Positions 21,347 through 32,433 of a stretch of DNA of 64,000 nucleotides are shown here, piece after piece. The position numbers were made by a program, and so were the translations under genes. The DNA comes from Deroplatys truncata (taxonomy: Eukaryota > Arthropoda > Insecta > Mantodea > Mantidae), in contig CM060975.1 in assembly GCA_030765065.1 (NCBI GenBank), positions 199,486,507 to 199,550,506 on the forward strand, written 5' to 3'. The notes under the pieces are model-generated. The model worked only from the letters and a program-made list of their open reading frames with translations, was not told the DNA's origin and did no database searches. How positions within the stretch are numbered: the first letter of the stretch is position 1; each line of letters opens with the position of its first letter.

Positions 21347-22535
21347 ATCTATGGTAACAATATCAGACGAGCACAATAGCTCTGCGCTGAAACATGTGGA
21401 ACCAAATGAAAGTTCAGCAGTATGAGTGTATCATTGTGTTTGCTCAGTTGTGTACTCTTGTTCTTGCTGCATCAAATGGCGTCAAAATAGAACAATTCTG
21501 ATAAGGGCAAGCTATTGCCTTTTCGATGAAAAATATGTATTTGTATTCTAAGATTATTAAGCTGTGCAAGAGGCGTGGTTTTACCATATCCAAGAAAGTA
21601 CTCTCATGTGCACTCAACAAAAAAGGTAACGGTCACATCAGGACTTATTCCAAAGGGCAAAAAATAAGGACATCCAATACCAGAGACCAGTTGCACCCCG
21701 GAAGGTGAAGGCCCTTGCTTCTGGTCCAAATCCTGCAACTCAGAGGGCCATTGCACTGTAATTAGGGATCTCTGCTACTACTGTGAACACCATAATCAAC
21801 CAGGATTTGAATCTATAAAAGTGTCATAAGAGCCGGGGTATAAGCTGTTGCCTAAACGCGTTGCAGAAAGCTGTATGAACGATACCTAGCTGGTGAAAAG
21901 TGGATGTTTGTTGTCTTTTTATCTAAGTGACTGCAACAAACCCTGGGCTATATATTACCGATCAAGGGGAGAAAAAAATTTGATAGTTGGTATAATGAAA
22001 CTAACAGAAATTTCCCGAATAGTTTCGTGCTAATAGCAAGGTAGAGTTACAATGGCAAATTAACCATTCGTCGTGTACATATTATCAGACGAATTCCTGA
22101 TACCAGCTTCCCATACAGAAATCCTTGCTCTCTATGGTGCAGATGTAAATAACGTCTGGTTGCATCAGGATAAGGCATCAAGCCATAGTCTGATTCAACC
22201 AACAAATTTTTAGAGAACATAGATAGAGAAATGGGAATTCTATATCTTTCAGCTGCATCCGTGTTAAGTCATCTGATGCATCACTGATCGAGTTTTGTGC
22301 ATTTGGGTTACTGAACGGAGCCCTTGGAAGGAGACGGCCGCGAACTTGGGATGGTCTCTGGAAAGCTGCCAGGGAGAATGAAATAAATTGGACATCCTTG
22401 TATTTCGTAGCAGTTTGCTCCAGTGGAAGCTGTGCTGTAGCTCAAGCTAACACAAACCACATAGAACATCATCGCTGGTGGAGGCTTAGTTTTTCGTAAG
22501 GTAAGGAAGGGGGTCTTAAGTTTGTTACCATAGAT
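21347..22535 (+). pseudogene. Decayed Tc1/mariner-lineage transposon, about 1.19 kb
   Basis: The ends ATCTATGGTAACAA (21347-21360) and TTGTTACCATAGAT (22522-22535) are perfect inverses. Between them, the plus strand in shifting frames gives Tc1-like fragments: a helix-turn-helix-like stretch RAIARDLGIS-type (near 21750), KLLPKRVAERC (near 21845), the second-aspartate region WLHQDKASSH (near 22155), and the segment SPDASLIEFCAFGLLNGALG (near 22280). Many stops and frameshifts mean no function is possible. Confidence 0.68.
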
Positions 22536-22777
22536 TGCGAAAAACCCACTGTATGCCTAAACATAAAATTTTCGAAATACTAAAGCTAGAAGTATACTTT
22601 TTTAAGCATGTTGGAATGTTACATGTTTTATTCAGTTCAATTTCATTTCTGTACCTCCTACGGTTAACTACTTATGCCATTTTAATTATTTTATTAATCT
22701 ATTTTCGAGTTTACCTTTAATGTTGTAGATAGTGATTCAACTGCATATTTTTGTATAATCATTAAGCACTTATACTA

Positions 22778-23888
22778 CAGGGTTTCCCAAAAGTTCGCAC
22801 CATAGGCATTCCAATATATTTACAATATATGTTCGATATGGTTTCCGTCTTAAGTTCATAACATAAATGAAAACGGTCTCTCGTGTTCCGCAGAATGTTG
22901 CTTACCAAGTCAGACGTTACTGGATGGCACACAGTTGTGATGCGCTCTCGCAGATGGCTTTTGTTCCTGATCTTAATTGTGTAAACTTTGGCTTTTACAT
23001 AACACCACACAACATTATCCATCGGGTTTAAATACGGAGATCGCGGCGTTCAATACACTCGTTCCCTATGACCGAACCAGGGGAAGTTTTCATCTGGCCA
23101 ATCACGGACTTGTGTACCATTGTGTGGGGGTGCACCGTCTTGCATGAACCATTCTGGTTTTTGAGCACCATGCAAATCCAAATCAGGTAGTAATTCATTT
23201 CCTAACATTGCCAAGTAAAGTTCACTGTTTACTGTTTCGTCAAAGAAGTAGGGGCCTATGATCTAGTCTTTCCACAAACCATACCAAACCATGACGCAAC
23301 CTTGTTCCTTATTGCCGATAAACCAGTGAGGGCCATCCGAAAATATAACTTTAGACAAAAACTCTGGGTCATCCTCCAACTGGGTCAAAAATCAACTGCA
23401 CTCCAAACAGCGATCTGACATCTGGTGTAACATATTTTGTAACTTGGTTTTCGCAAGATATTCCATAGTGTGGTTCGAGGAGCGCGTACTTCCAAGCTTG
23501 TTCGACAGATTGATTTATTTCAGACTTGCTGATACCTTTGCCAAAACCCCTTCCACTACCTCTGGTCGGACGTCCAGATCTTTTGCCATCGGCCACACTA
23601 CCATGCGCTCTGCTCTCATCGCATTTTCCTCTATTGTTAGTATAACCAGGTCTTTGGCAATCATCTTCGAGGGAATCCTCTAGCCTTGAACTTTGCCTGC
23701 AATCTGCCAACTGTTGTGCGACATTGGCTCTCGTTCTGGATGCTTCACATTAAATTCTTTGCAACTTGTCTTTGGGAGAGTTCTTCTTTTCCCCAAAAGA
23801 GGATAATCTCTACCCGTTCCTCAGTGGTCAACTTGTTTCCAGTCCTACAACAAGAAAACATCAAAATTAGTAAAACCACTATGGTGCT
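22778..23888 (-). pseudogene. mariner-like transposon (D39D-type spacing), inactive
   Basis: The left end CAGGGTTTCCCAAAAGTTCG follows TA. The minus strand encodes an N-terminus TTEERVEIILFWGKEELSQR (near 23835), a middle with GKRSGRPTR, then the IFSDGPHW region, WFMQDGAPPHNGTQVRDW, and SPYLNPMDNVVWCY, with 39 residues between the second and third aspartates. The tail NHIEHIL stops at 22820-22822. In-frame stops lie at 23263-23265 and 23050-23052, with a frameshift near the tail. The right terminal repeat stops after CTATGGTGC and joins a family A end. Confidence 0.85.
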
Positions 23889-23931
23889 TGTACAAGAGTA
23901 GAGAAAGTCATGTGAGTGTAACACATCAGAC
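23889..23931 (-). mobile_element. Family A stem-loop end, about 43 bp only
   Basis: TACAAGAGTAGAGAAAGTC then ATGTGAGTGTAACACATCAGA is the stem-loop end of a young copy, stranded between the broken mariner terminal repeat and the next A copy. Confidence 0.75.
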
Positions 23932-23936
23932 TTTTT

Positions 23937-24087
23937 ACTTTCTCTACTACGTATAGTAAGTAGGGGAAGTATTGCATTCCACCCAAAAATTCGATACCGA
24001 GATTTCAGCGGAAATACATGTTTTGGGACCTCCTGAATCCAAAAAAAGCATTTTTGGAAACATGTCCGTGTGAGTGTCTGGGTGTGT

Positions 24088-24124
<37 letters not shown>

Positions 24125-24827
24125 TGTGTGTCTGTGAACAGCATAACTCAAAAAAGAACAGTCGGATAAACACCAAACTTGGTATTTAGGTTCAGTATCT
24201 TCTAGAGATGCGACACGAAGGTTTCCAAGAAAATCCCCCCACCCCAGACTACCCTTTACATGGGACATGTTTCGAAAATTTTAATTTTCTCAAAAATGGC
24301 TCTAACGATTTTGATTAAAATATCATATGTTTAAGATAATGTCATGAGAAATGAAATGTATATCTCGAATTTTCTGGGAATGTCTCCAAAAGTATTCTTC
24401 ATTGTGCACGACTTTTGCATAACTGGTAAACCATAAGAGATAGACAAAATTTTACTACACAAATAATGTAGATCGCATTAAAATACACAACTTATGTCAT
24501 ATACATTTCTTTTGTTGAGTGAACCGTTTTCGAGATATTGCTTATTTTTTCCTTAAATTTTCCAATACTTATACTTCTTATCAAATTCGTTATTCATTTT
24601 TTTAATGTCCTGGACATGCAAAGAGAATGGAATTCGCCACATAGCAACCAGCGTTAAAATATTGACTATCGCTTAAAAGCTACCATATTTCCCTTGCATC
24701 TACAAGAAAATTACCAATAAGATTGACATCTCGATATCTCGATTAACATGAAGCATATGGAGAATAGGCGTTTGTAAAAATAGATTGTACAAGAGTAGAG
24801 AAAGTCATGTGAGTGTAACACATCAGA
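23937..24827 (-). mobile_element. Family A element, young subfamily, full length
   Basis: A complete 891-bp reverse copy, ACTTTCTCTACTACGTATAG to GTAACACATCAGA, with a 45-bp GT/CT-interrupted tract at 24086-24136. Confidence 0.9.
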
Positions 24828-24835
24828 TTTTTTAA

Positions 24836-24990
24836 AACTTTCTTTATCGCGTACATAGTAGGTAGAAAAGTATTGCATTGCACCCAAAAACTTGATACCG
24901 AGATTCCACATGTTTTGAGGCAATCTGAATAAAAACAATGCATTTTTAGAAAAAGGCCCTGAGTGTGTATCTGTGAGCAGCATAACTTAC
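24836..24990 (-). mobile_element. Family A element, old subfamily, part 1 of 3
   Basis: From ACTTTCTTTATCGCGTACAT to GAGCAGCATAACTTAC. It is interrupted by a TTAA-flanked element, continues at 25534, and is interrupted again by the young copy at 26196. Confidence 0.8.
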
Positions 24991-25533
24991 GGGGAGTCGT
25001 CAATCCCTGTTTCAATAATGTTAAATTAGCTATGTTAATGACTCGTTTTCTCAGAAACCGCTTGACAAAGAAATGTGATATTTTCACACGATCTTTATTC
25101 GTTCTTTCTGAGTACACTGATTTCTTTTGATCTTAAAATACTGAATGGAAAACAAATGTTTTTTTTTGTAAATCAAAAAAAAATCTCATTAAAATTTCTG
25201 ACATTTTTTTTTAAATAAACTGCTTGAGCAACTTCAACTAAATTAATTCCACATGACTACGGGTTTACTTGTTCTATGCGGTAAAATCTGCATACAAATA
25301 CAACTTGTAGTTTCAGAGAAAACGGGTCATTTATGTTGAAAATGTTGTTTTGAATTTAAAGTAAAAATGTCTGTAAAACTCACTTAGGCTTAATATTTTT
25401 AGAAATTAATTCATAATAGTAAATATTTTAATGAACCAAACACAAAATTAAACAGAATTAACATTTTCATAAAATGCCAAAAAAAGATAAAATAAAAATG
25501 TCATTTGTTTCATTTTGGGATTGACGATTCCCC
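24991..25533. mobile_element. TTAA-flanked non-autonomous DNA element, 543 bp
   Basis: The ends GGGGAGTCGTCAATCCC (left) and GGGGAATCGTCAATCCC (right, minus strand) differ at one of 17 bases. Flanks are TTAC (24987-24990, one change from TTAA) and TTAA (25534-25537). Removing it restores the family A order GCATAAC..AAAAACGAAAAG. The interior is AT-rich and has no open frame. It differs in ends from the element at 2672-3571, so it is a second family with the same target. Confidence 0.82.
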
Positions 25534-26195
25534 TTAAAAACGAAAAGTTGGATCAACACCAAACTTTATATTTAAGTTTAGTACCTTCCAAAGATGCAAC
25601 GCGAAGATTTTCAAGAAAATCCACCTATCCCAACTACCCTTTACATGGAACACTTTTAGATATTTTTTATTTTCTAAAAATTGGCTCTAGCGATTTTGGT
25701 TAAAATATGTTAATATTTATATTAATTATTTTAATATATATTTTAATATTTATATTAAAATATTTAGATGTCAAATAAAATGTATATCTTAAATTTTCTG
25801 GAAATAACCTTTGAAATCCTCTTCATTCGGAAGGAATTTTATACAAGCTTGTATAACTGGTAAACGCTAACGTTACGATAAGGTACTACACAATAAATGT
25901 AGATCTCTTTAAAACACGCAATTTATTTCAAATAACTGTTTTGTGGCATTAGTCATTTCCGAGATAACCGTTATTAATGGTTGGAATTGTTCAGTACTCA
26001 GCCATTCTAAAGTCCTGTCACCATTCAGTTGTTTCTCATGATGTCATGGATCAGTGTGAATTTTAAGGACGGTATATAGCGTCCAGTTCTTAAACATTTG
26101 ACTATCGCTGTTCTCTTTGTATCTATAACGACATGTGTAATGTAGCTGTTTCTGCAAAGTTTATTTGGATTAAAATGAAGCAGATATAAAAAAAA
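25534..26195 (-). mobile_element. Family A element, old subfamily, part 2 of 3
   Basis: From AAAAACGAAAAGTTGGATCA through GTACCTTCCAAAGATGCAAC to GAAGCAGATATAAAAAAAA, where the young copy 26196-27062 is inserted. Confidence 0.85.
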
Positions 26196-27062
26196 TCTGA
26201 TGTGTTACACTCACATGACTTTCTCTACTCTTGTACAATCTATTTTTACAAACGCCTATTCTCCATATGCTTCATATTAATCGAGATATCGAGATGTCAA
26301 TCTTATTGGTAATTTTCTTGTAGATGCAAGGGGAATATGGTAGCTTTTAAGCGATAGTCAAATATTTTAACGCTGGTTGCTATGTGGCGCATTCCATTCT
26401 CTTTGCATGTCCAGGACATAAAAAAAATGAATAACGCATTTGAGAAAAAGTATAAGTATTGGAAAATGTAAGGGAATAACAAGCAATATCTCGAAAATGG
26501 TTCACTCAACAAAAAAAAATGTATATAACATAAGTTGTGTATTTTAACGCGATCTACATTTTTTGTGTAGTAAAATTTTGTCTATCTCTTATGGTTTACC
26601 AGTTATGCAAAAGTCGTTCACAATGAAGAATACTTTTGGAGACATTCCCAGAAAATTCGAGATATAAATTTCATTTCTCATGACATTATCTTAAACATAT
26701 GATATTTTAATCAAAATCGTTAGAGCCGTTTTTGAGAAAATTAAAATTTTCGAAAAATGTTCCATGTAAAGGGTAGTCTGGGGTGGGGGGATTTTCTTGA
26801 AAACCTTCGTGTCGCATCACTGGAAGATACTGAACCTAAATACCAAGTTTGGTGTTTATCCGACTGTTCGTTTCTGAGTTATGCTGTTCACAGACACACA
26901 CACAGACACACAGACACACAGACACACACACGGACATGTTTCCAAAAATGCTTTTTTTGGATTCAGTGATTCTCAAAACATGTATTTCCGGTGAAATCTC
27001 GGTATCGAATTTTTGGGTGGAATGCAATACTTCCCCTACTTACTATACGTAGTAGAGAAAGT
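26196..27062 (+). mobile_element. Family A element, young subfamily, full length, nested antisense
   Basis: A complete 867-bp copy, TCTGATGTGTTACACTCACA to TACGTAGTAGAGAAAGT, inserted at the same internal A-tract of an old antisense copy as the one at 10479-11342. Two independent insertions share one homologous site. Confidence 0.92.
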
Positions 27063-27150
27063 AATAAGCTTTAGTATGACTAGTTTGTATACCCAGTAAT
27101 ACATGATAGAGAGTAGAGAAAGTCATATGAATGTGCCACATCATATCTTT
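27063..27150 (-). mobile_element. Family A element, old subfamily, part 3 of 3
   Basis: AAGCTTTAGTATGACTAGTT, TACCCAGTAATACATGATAG and GAGTAGAGAAAGTCATATGA, the stem-loop end completing the copy begun at 24836. Confidence 0.85.
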
Positions 27151-27817
27151 ATTTTTAGTAAATGCAATTGAATTGTAATTTACGTTTACATATAAATGTA
27201 CGGTTACGTTCAGGTGCGCATTGTGATTAACCTCGCAGGGCTATGTTTTACGCTACGTTTAAACACGGTTTTCCTTGCGTTTATTTATGCTTATTTTTAT
27301 TATTTATTTTATCTGCTTATGTTTCATTATAATTTCGATTGAAAACTTCATTGACATCCATAGTCAGTAGAATTATTTAACTAGAATTTGGAAAAGTGCG
27401 CGATCAACTTTAAATCTGGTAGGGGGAAAACGCATGTGTTCCCCTCTCACCCCCCTGTGGACTGGACACTGCAGCATCCGCAGCATTTAAGATGCAAATT
27501 GGAGGGAAAACGGCGTGTCCCCCTTTTACCCGTTTTCAGAGGCTGTCGCTGTGATGGGAAGAGAATCACTGTACTGGCAATTAGGTGTGTCAATAGAGAA
27601 TCTCTGTTCGCTTTGGCGAGCTTATGTTCATACTTTACAGCGAGCACAAAGCTTTGCAACTGTCTGTCTCGCTCTTAATAGCGGTGGAGCGCTTCTCCCG
27701 GTATTTGAGTGCTTTCGAGAATCAGTTCAGTCTTCAAACACTGTGATAAAAGAGTTTTGAGACTTGTTTTCTTGATTACTAGCTCTGTATAGTAATCAAT
27801 GCAGAATTTTTTGACAA
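27151..27817. other. Unassigned DNA with an internal partial duplication
   Basis: Two similar short blocks, GGGGGAAAACGCATGTGTTC (from 27422) and GAGGGAAAACGGCGTGTCCC (from 27503), lie about 80 bp apart in a GC-richer patch. Overlapping open frames on both strands show no recognised domain. Confidence 0.35.
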
Positions 27818-28567
27818 CGTATGGAGTACTCGAAGGTATGAAGAGCTATACCGCATTTAAACTCTGGTATGTAACGAACTCGGGACTTTCACCACCTACA
27901 GTCATTTATTTTCATAGCCACTGCGCAAATTATTCATAAAAATTAATTTTTTTCTATCAATTTCCTTTCTCCTGTTTTACCGGGAGAGGCGGTTGGCACA
28001 CTGCCAGCGTTTACCAGAGAATCAAACTCTTTACTTTGTAACTGATCTATAATACTCTGTCTTCTAGGCAGGGGTGCAGTATGTGCTCTGCGTATCCCTT
28101 GAGCGCATAATCATTTACGGGGGTGATATTTATGGTTTCAAACAATGAGCTAACTTCCAAAGTTCCAAAGAGAGTGTAGTGAAACTTGGCATCAGCATTT
28201 GGAATATAATTGTTCACTAATTCTGAAAGTTTGAAACCCTTTCCTGGCATGCTAAGATCGTTGCAAAAACAAAAATTGAAATAAAAAATTTCCTTATTGT
28301 ACCTTTTCTAAAATCAACCAGTCAATTATAATAAACCTTAGTGGCCACATCCCCTGTGCAGCGATGATAAATCGTGTGCGAATTTTTGATTAAGCTGTTA
28401 GTTTTTAAATAAAAAATTGTGGAGGACTCGAAGGAATGAAGAGCTATATAACATTTAAAAATCTGTCATGTTAATATTTCAAGACTTTTCCCACCTAAAG
28501 TGACTTATTTTCATAGTTACTACACAAATTAATTCATATAAATTCGTTTTTTAATTGATTTCCTGTT
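27818..28567. repeat. Pair of about 150-bp direct repeats flanking about 450 bp
   Basis: The blocks at about 27818-27975 and 28420-28567 match in order and orientation: GGA.TACTCGAAGG.ATGAAG, GAGCTATA, ACTTTCACC.CCTA.AGT and TTATTTTCATAG..ACT. They are diverged. The spacer holds an unrecognised 67-codon minus-strand frame (28047-28250). This could be a segmental tandem duplication or terminal repeats of a small element; I saw no TG...CA ends. Confidence 0.6.
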
Positions 28568-29302
28568 TATCATGATCAATATTAATAGAAAAGTTCTGAA
28601 TATTCGTTTGCCGGTGCACTGGTGCAACAGAAGGCTCATACGACTCTACGGTTTTGTACAGGTCTACTTTGATAGGTATTACCCTGGATGGAAGGGATAC
28701 AGTTATTTAAACCACAAAGAGGACTGGGCGAAAAGTACAACAACAAAACAACAAACACTCCTTAGTAACATTTGGTCCACCACAAGCATTTGTCTAAAAT
28801 TAAAAGATTTGAAGTGCAAACATGTTATATGCTGGGGTGAGGCCAAAAGGTTTGCAGCTAGATATTAAATTTCAGTTACCCCATCATATATATTGGGAGG
28901 CATAGCTGCAGAGGTAGCAAGAGGACCAGAATCTTAAACTACAAATTCCAGAGCAGGCGTGGGATATTTATAACAAAATACACAGAAGCTCACATTAATT
29001 ACATTACCTGTGGTTTATTCAATATAAATACGGTACCCCTACATCATACACAAAATATAAAGGAGGAAATTGAGGGGAGATGCTACACACACGAGGTTAC
29101 ATTCACACAACTTCACATACAACCTTTAAGACACAACACTGGACCAAAAGTGACGCTCACAACACAACACAAAGAAGTAACGCTCACTTCCCCCACTCTA
29201 ACCCTCGCCAAACCCGCCGGCTCGGACTGGAGAGCTGTTGCCATGCCGACGAACTTCAAAACCCAAAGTCGAAAGAATTATCCCAACAATGCTGTCGCCA
29301 AC
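28568..29302. other. Unassigned DNA
   Basis: A 98-codon plus frame at 28572-28868 has no recognised motif. The rest has no clear coding or repeat signal apart from AC-rich composition after 29080. Confidence 0.35.
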
Positions 29303-29595
29303 GACACAATAATATGTCTGGCATGAAAATACCACACACACTCACACACACACACACACACACACACAAGCCACACTATCCCCACTTACAACATGAGGCG
29401 TCCCCGCCGAAAAGAAAAAGAAAAAATAAAACAAAGGAAATATGAATATACAAAGTTGTTCAATACACAAACATTACAAAAAGACTTGATGAATCCCCAC
29501 AGGGATAATACCTAATCCTGAAACGACACAATAATGTGTCTGGCATTACAATACACACACATACACGCCACAATATCTTGACAACATTGTGCGTC
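29303..29595 (+). repeat. Short diverged direct repeat with CA tract
   Basis: GACACAATAATATGTCTGGC (29304-29323) recurs as GACACAATAATGTGTCTGGC (29525-29544). Both are followed by A.TACACACACA-type sequence, CCACA.TATC, an ACAACAT block and GCGTCC. This is a local duplication about 220 bp apart. The first copy carries the CA tract at 29341-29369. Confidence 0.65.
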
Positions 29596-30104
29596 CTAGA
29601 CATATGCAGAGTACCCACTGAACCCGCTGCCAAGAGACACAGGGTGAGCAGTTTCTCGGATAAACGCTGGCAGTGTACCAACCGTTTCTTCCGGTAGAAG
29701 AGGAGAAAAGTTTGTGGGCAAAAGTGTTCAAGGAGTAGTAAGGTAAGCATCATAAAGTAAGTCAAAAGTAATATTCAGGCTTACTATCCATGAAAGGTTA
29801 GCAAGACACATAAATGAACATTGACACAAAATAAAAGCCTTTTTAGCTGTTATATCATATTACTTTTAATAGCAAATGCATTAACAAGCAATTTTGAGCA
29901 AGGCATATTATTGTAAGACAAAATTAGTGTTACGCTTACGCAGGTAACTCAGGTCAAGTATTTACATAAATTGTTAGCAGATCTGTCTTCAAAATTCACT
30001 TGCCTCTAGGTATTGTGATTTTGTTCAGTTTTTCAACTGTCACTTTACTAATGTGTCCAATTTTCCCGTCACTTCACTTTATTCGTGACGCACGACGTAG
30101 CCTC
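29596..30104. other. Unassigned DNA
   Basis: No recognised repeat or coding signal. Confidence 0.35.
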
Positions 30105-30305
30105 TTCTTTCGAAGATTCACGCGTTGGGGAATCGAACACAACTATCTGGACACCGTTCTGGAGGCGGGGGGAATAAACTACCAGAACATTCTGGTGATC
30201 TGCCGATAGCACTTCTGGTGTTTACGCCGGGCGAGAGCGCAACTTAACTTTGCTTATCTCCCATTGCCTGACACCGACCTCCCGATTACCTTGGGGCATA
30301 ACCGT
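30105..30305 (-). repeat. Repeat F fragment with heat-shock-element-like palindrome
   Basis: On the minus strand this matches 35828-35975: GAGGTCGGTG.CAGGCA, GGAGATAA.CAAAG, CGGCGTAAACACCAGAAGTG, then CCAGAATGTTCTGG and CCCCCGCCTC.AGAACG. The palindrome keeps the GAA-N2-TTC arrangement, with the neighbouring units decayed. It stops before the TATA region of the fuller copy. Confidence 0.75.
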
Positions 30306-30836
30306 TACATCACAGTATGCATACTCTCATACATTACATTTTATAAAATATACCCTTCTCCACTAGTATCTTATATGTATACTAGCGTTCAATGTAATTT
30401 TCCTCGTAAAGAGTTGTTAAAGCCAAAATAACATTCTGAGTGAGATGTAACAAACTAATTGACACGTGCCGCATTTTATTGACATATAAAAGCTTATAAA
30501 ATCAAGAAAAAGGAAAATAATACCTTTGAAACAAATGCACATAGACCAGTGAAATGTTGTATAATATCCTCGAATTAATAATACGATAAAGCTTAAAGCT
30601 TTCAAGCCGTTTCAACTTAATAGATAATTAAAATCGAATAGATTAAAAATGCACGTGTTTCAACAAATTTATACCGTCATTACTGCTTACTAATCATTAT
30701 AGTATTCGTTTTAGAAAGACGTAATTATGCAGGACATTGACTATCATAACAACGACTTTATAAGGTTGCATAAATACATAAGTTATTTTTCAAGTTCGTA
30801 TCTCAAACAATTGAAGTTTTAATACAATCTTTAGGA
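30306..30836. other. Unassigned AT-rich DNA
   Basis: No recognised repeat or gene. A 62-codon minus frame at 30417-30605 is rich in Phe and Ile and probably chance. Confidence 0.35.
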
Positions 30837-31004
30837 CCATTTTGAGAAAATAAGTAGTAGTTTGGTTCGGGGAATTCCGTAAAAATCTTCCCGTTGCATC
30901 TTAAAAGATAGACAACGTTTGGAATCATACTGTATATAGACACACAATAAATACATACGCACATGAATATTGATCCTTAAAAATACTATTTATCCTTCTT
31001 GCTA
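30837..31004 (+). mobile_element. Family A element, old, eroded fragment
   Basis: CCATTTTGAGAAAATAA, TAGTTTGGTTCGGGGAATTC and a CA-poor block near 30940 match the second half of family A, strongly diverged. Confidence 0.5.
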
Positions 31005-31109
31005 CTTATCTATAATAAGAAGAGAAGACCTGCATTCCACCCAAATATTCGATATCGATATTTCAACGAAAATAGACGTTTTGAAGCTCCATTAATCCAG
31101 TCATTTTTT
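31005..31109 (-). mobile_element. Family A element, old subfamily, host (left part)
   Basis: CATTCCACCCAAATATTCGA and TTTTGAAGCTCCATTAATCC, up to CATTTTTT. It is interrupted in the T-tract by the copy 31110-31921 and resumes at 31922 with TTTTAGAAAAAGGTCCG. Confidence 0.75.
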
Positions 31110-31921
31110 ACTTTCCCTACTACGCATAGTAAGTAGGGGAAGTATTGTATTCCGCCCAAACATTCGATACCGAGATTTCACCGGAAATACATGTTTTGAG
31201 ACCCCTTGAATCCAAAAAAAGCATTTTTGGAAACATGTTCGTGTGTGTGTGTCTGTGAACAGCATAACTCAGAAACGAACAGTAGAATAAACACCAAACT
31301 TGGTATTTAGGTTCAGTATCTTCCAGAGATGTCACACGAAGGTTTTAAAGAAAATCCACCCACCCCAGATCACCCTTTACATGGAACATTTTTAGAAAAT
31401 TTTAATTTTCTCAAAAATGGCTCTAACGCTTTTGATTAAAATATCAGATATTTAAGATACTTTTATGACAAATCAAATGTATATCTTGAGTTTTCTGGGA
31501 ATGTCTCTAAAAGTATTCTTCATTTGGAACGACTTTTGCATAAGAGAGGACAAAATTTTACTACACAAGAAATGTAGATCGCGTTAAAATACACAATTTA
31601 TGTCAGACACTTTTTTTGTTGTTGAGAGAACCATTTTCGAGATATTGCTTGTTATTCCCTTAAATTTTCCAATACTTATACTTTTTCTCAAATTCGTTAT
31701 TCATTTTTTTTGTACTGGTAATGCAAAGAGAATGGAATACTCCACATAGCAACCAGCTCTTAAACGCTTAAAGCCTACCATTTCCCCTTGTATCTACAAG
31801 AAAATTAGCAATAAGATTAACATCTCGATATCTCGATTAACATGAAGCTTATGGAGAATAAGCGTTTGTAAAAATAGTTTGTACAAGCGTAGAGAAAGTC
31901 ATGTGAGTGTAACACATCAGA
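31110..31921 (-). mobile_element. Family A element, young subfamily, full length, nested
   Basis: A complete 812-bp reverse copy from ACTTTCCCTACTACGCATAG to GTGTAACACATCAGA, inserted in the T-tract of an old copy in the same orientation. Confidence 0.88.
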
Positions 31922-32045
31922 TTTTAGAAAAAGGTCCGAATATGTTTATGTGTATGTGTATCTGTCCGTGTGACTGTGAATAACATAACTCAAAAACGAA
32001 AATTAAAATGAATACCAAACTTAGTATTTAAGTTAGTTCAGCACA
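31922..32045 (-). mobile_element. Family A element, old subfamily, host (right part)
   Basis: TTTTAGAAAAAGGTCCGAAT, GTGAATAACATAACTCAAAA and CCAAACTTAGTATTTAAGTT continue the copy at 31005-31109, then break off. Confidence 0.75.
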
Positions 32046-32433
32046 TCGAGCAAGATGGCTCCGTGATAACTTACCAGCCTCATATTCGGGAGGTCCTTGC
32101 TTTCGCTTCATATGGCGGCTTCTCTTCTATCACGAATTTTCTTTGCCTAATTTCCTATCATTTCGCTTCCGCTTTCATGTTACACTGGGCTTAGAGGGTG
32201 TGCGGTATCGGTCGGTGATGGACAGATGGAGTAGATGCCTGTTCGGCCCTGCCATATGGCAGCCCTCTCTGAGCTGCCTCACTGGTTGAGTTCTCCCCGG
32301 TTCTACCAGAGGGAAGCCGGAATTGTTAGGTTCTCTGTGCGTCTCTGTCGGTCCCTACCTGCAGCCTATAGCCTCCTGCTATTCCTTTACCTCATCCGTT
32401 CCTCCTGGGGTGGTAGATATGAAAGATGGAGAT
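32046..32433. other. GC-richer block, possible decayed SINE head
   Basis: AAGATGGCTCCGTGATAACT and CCAGCCTCATATTCGGGAGG weakly resemble a tRNA-like SINE start without a clear B box. The remainder is GC-rich with no recognised protein. Confidence 0.25.
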
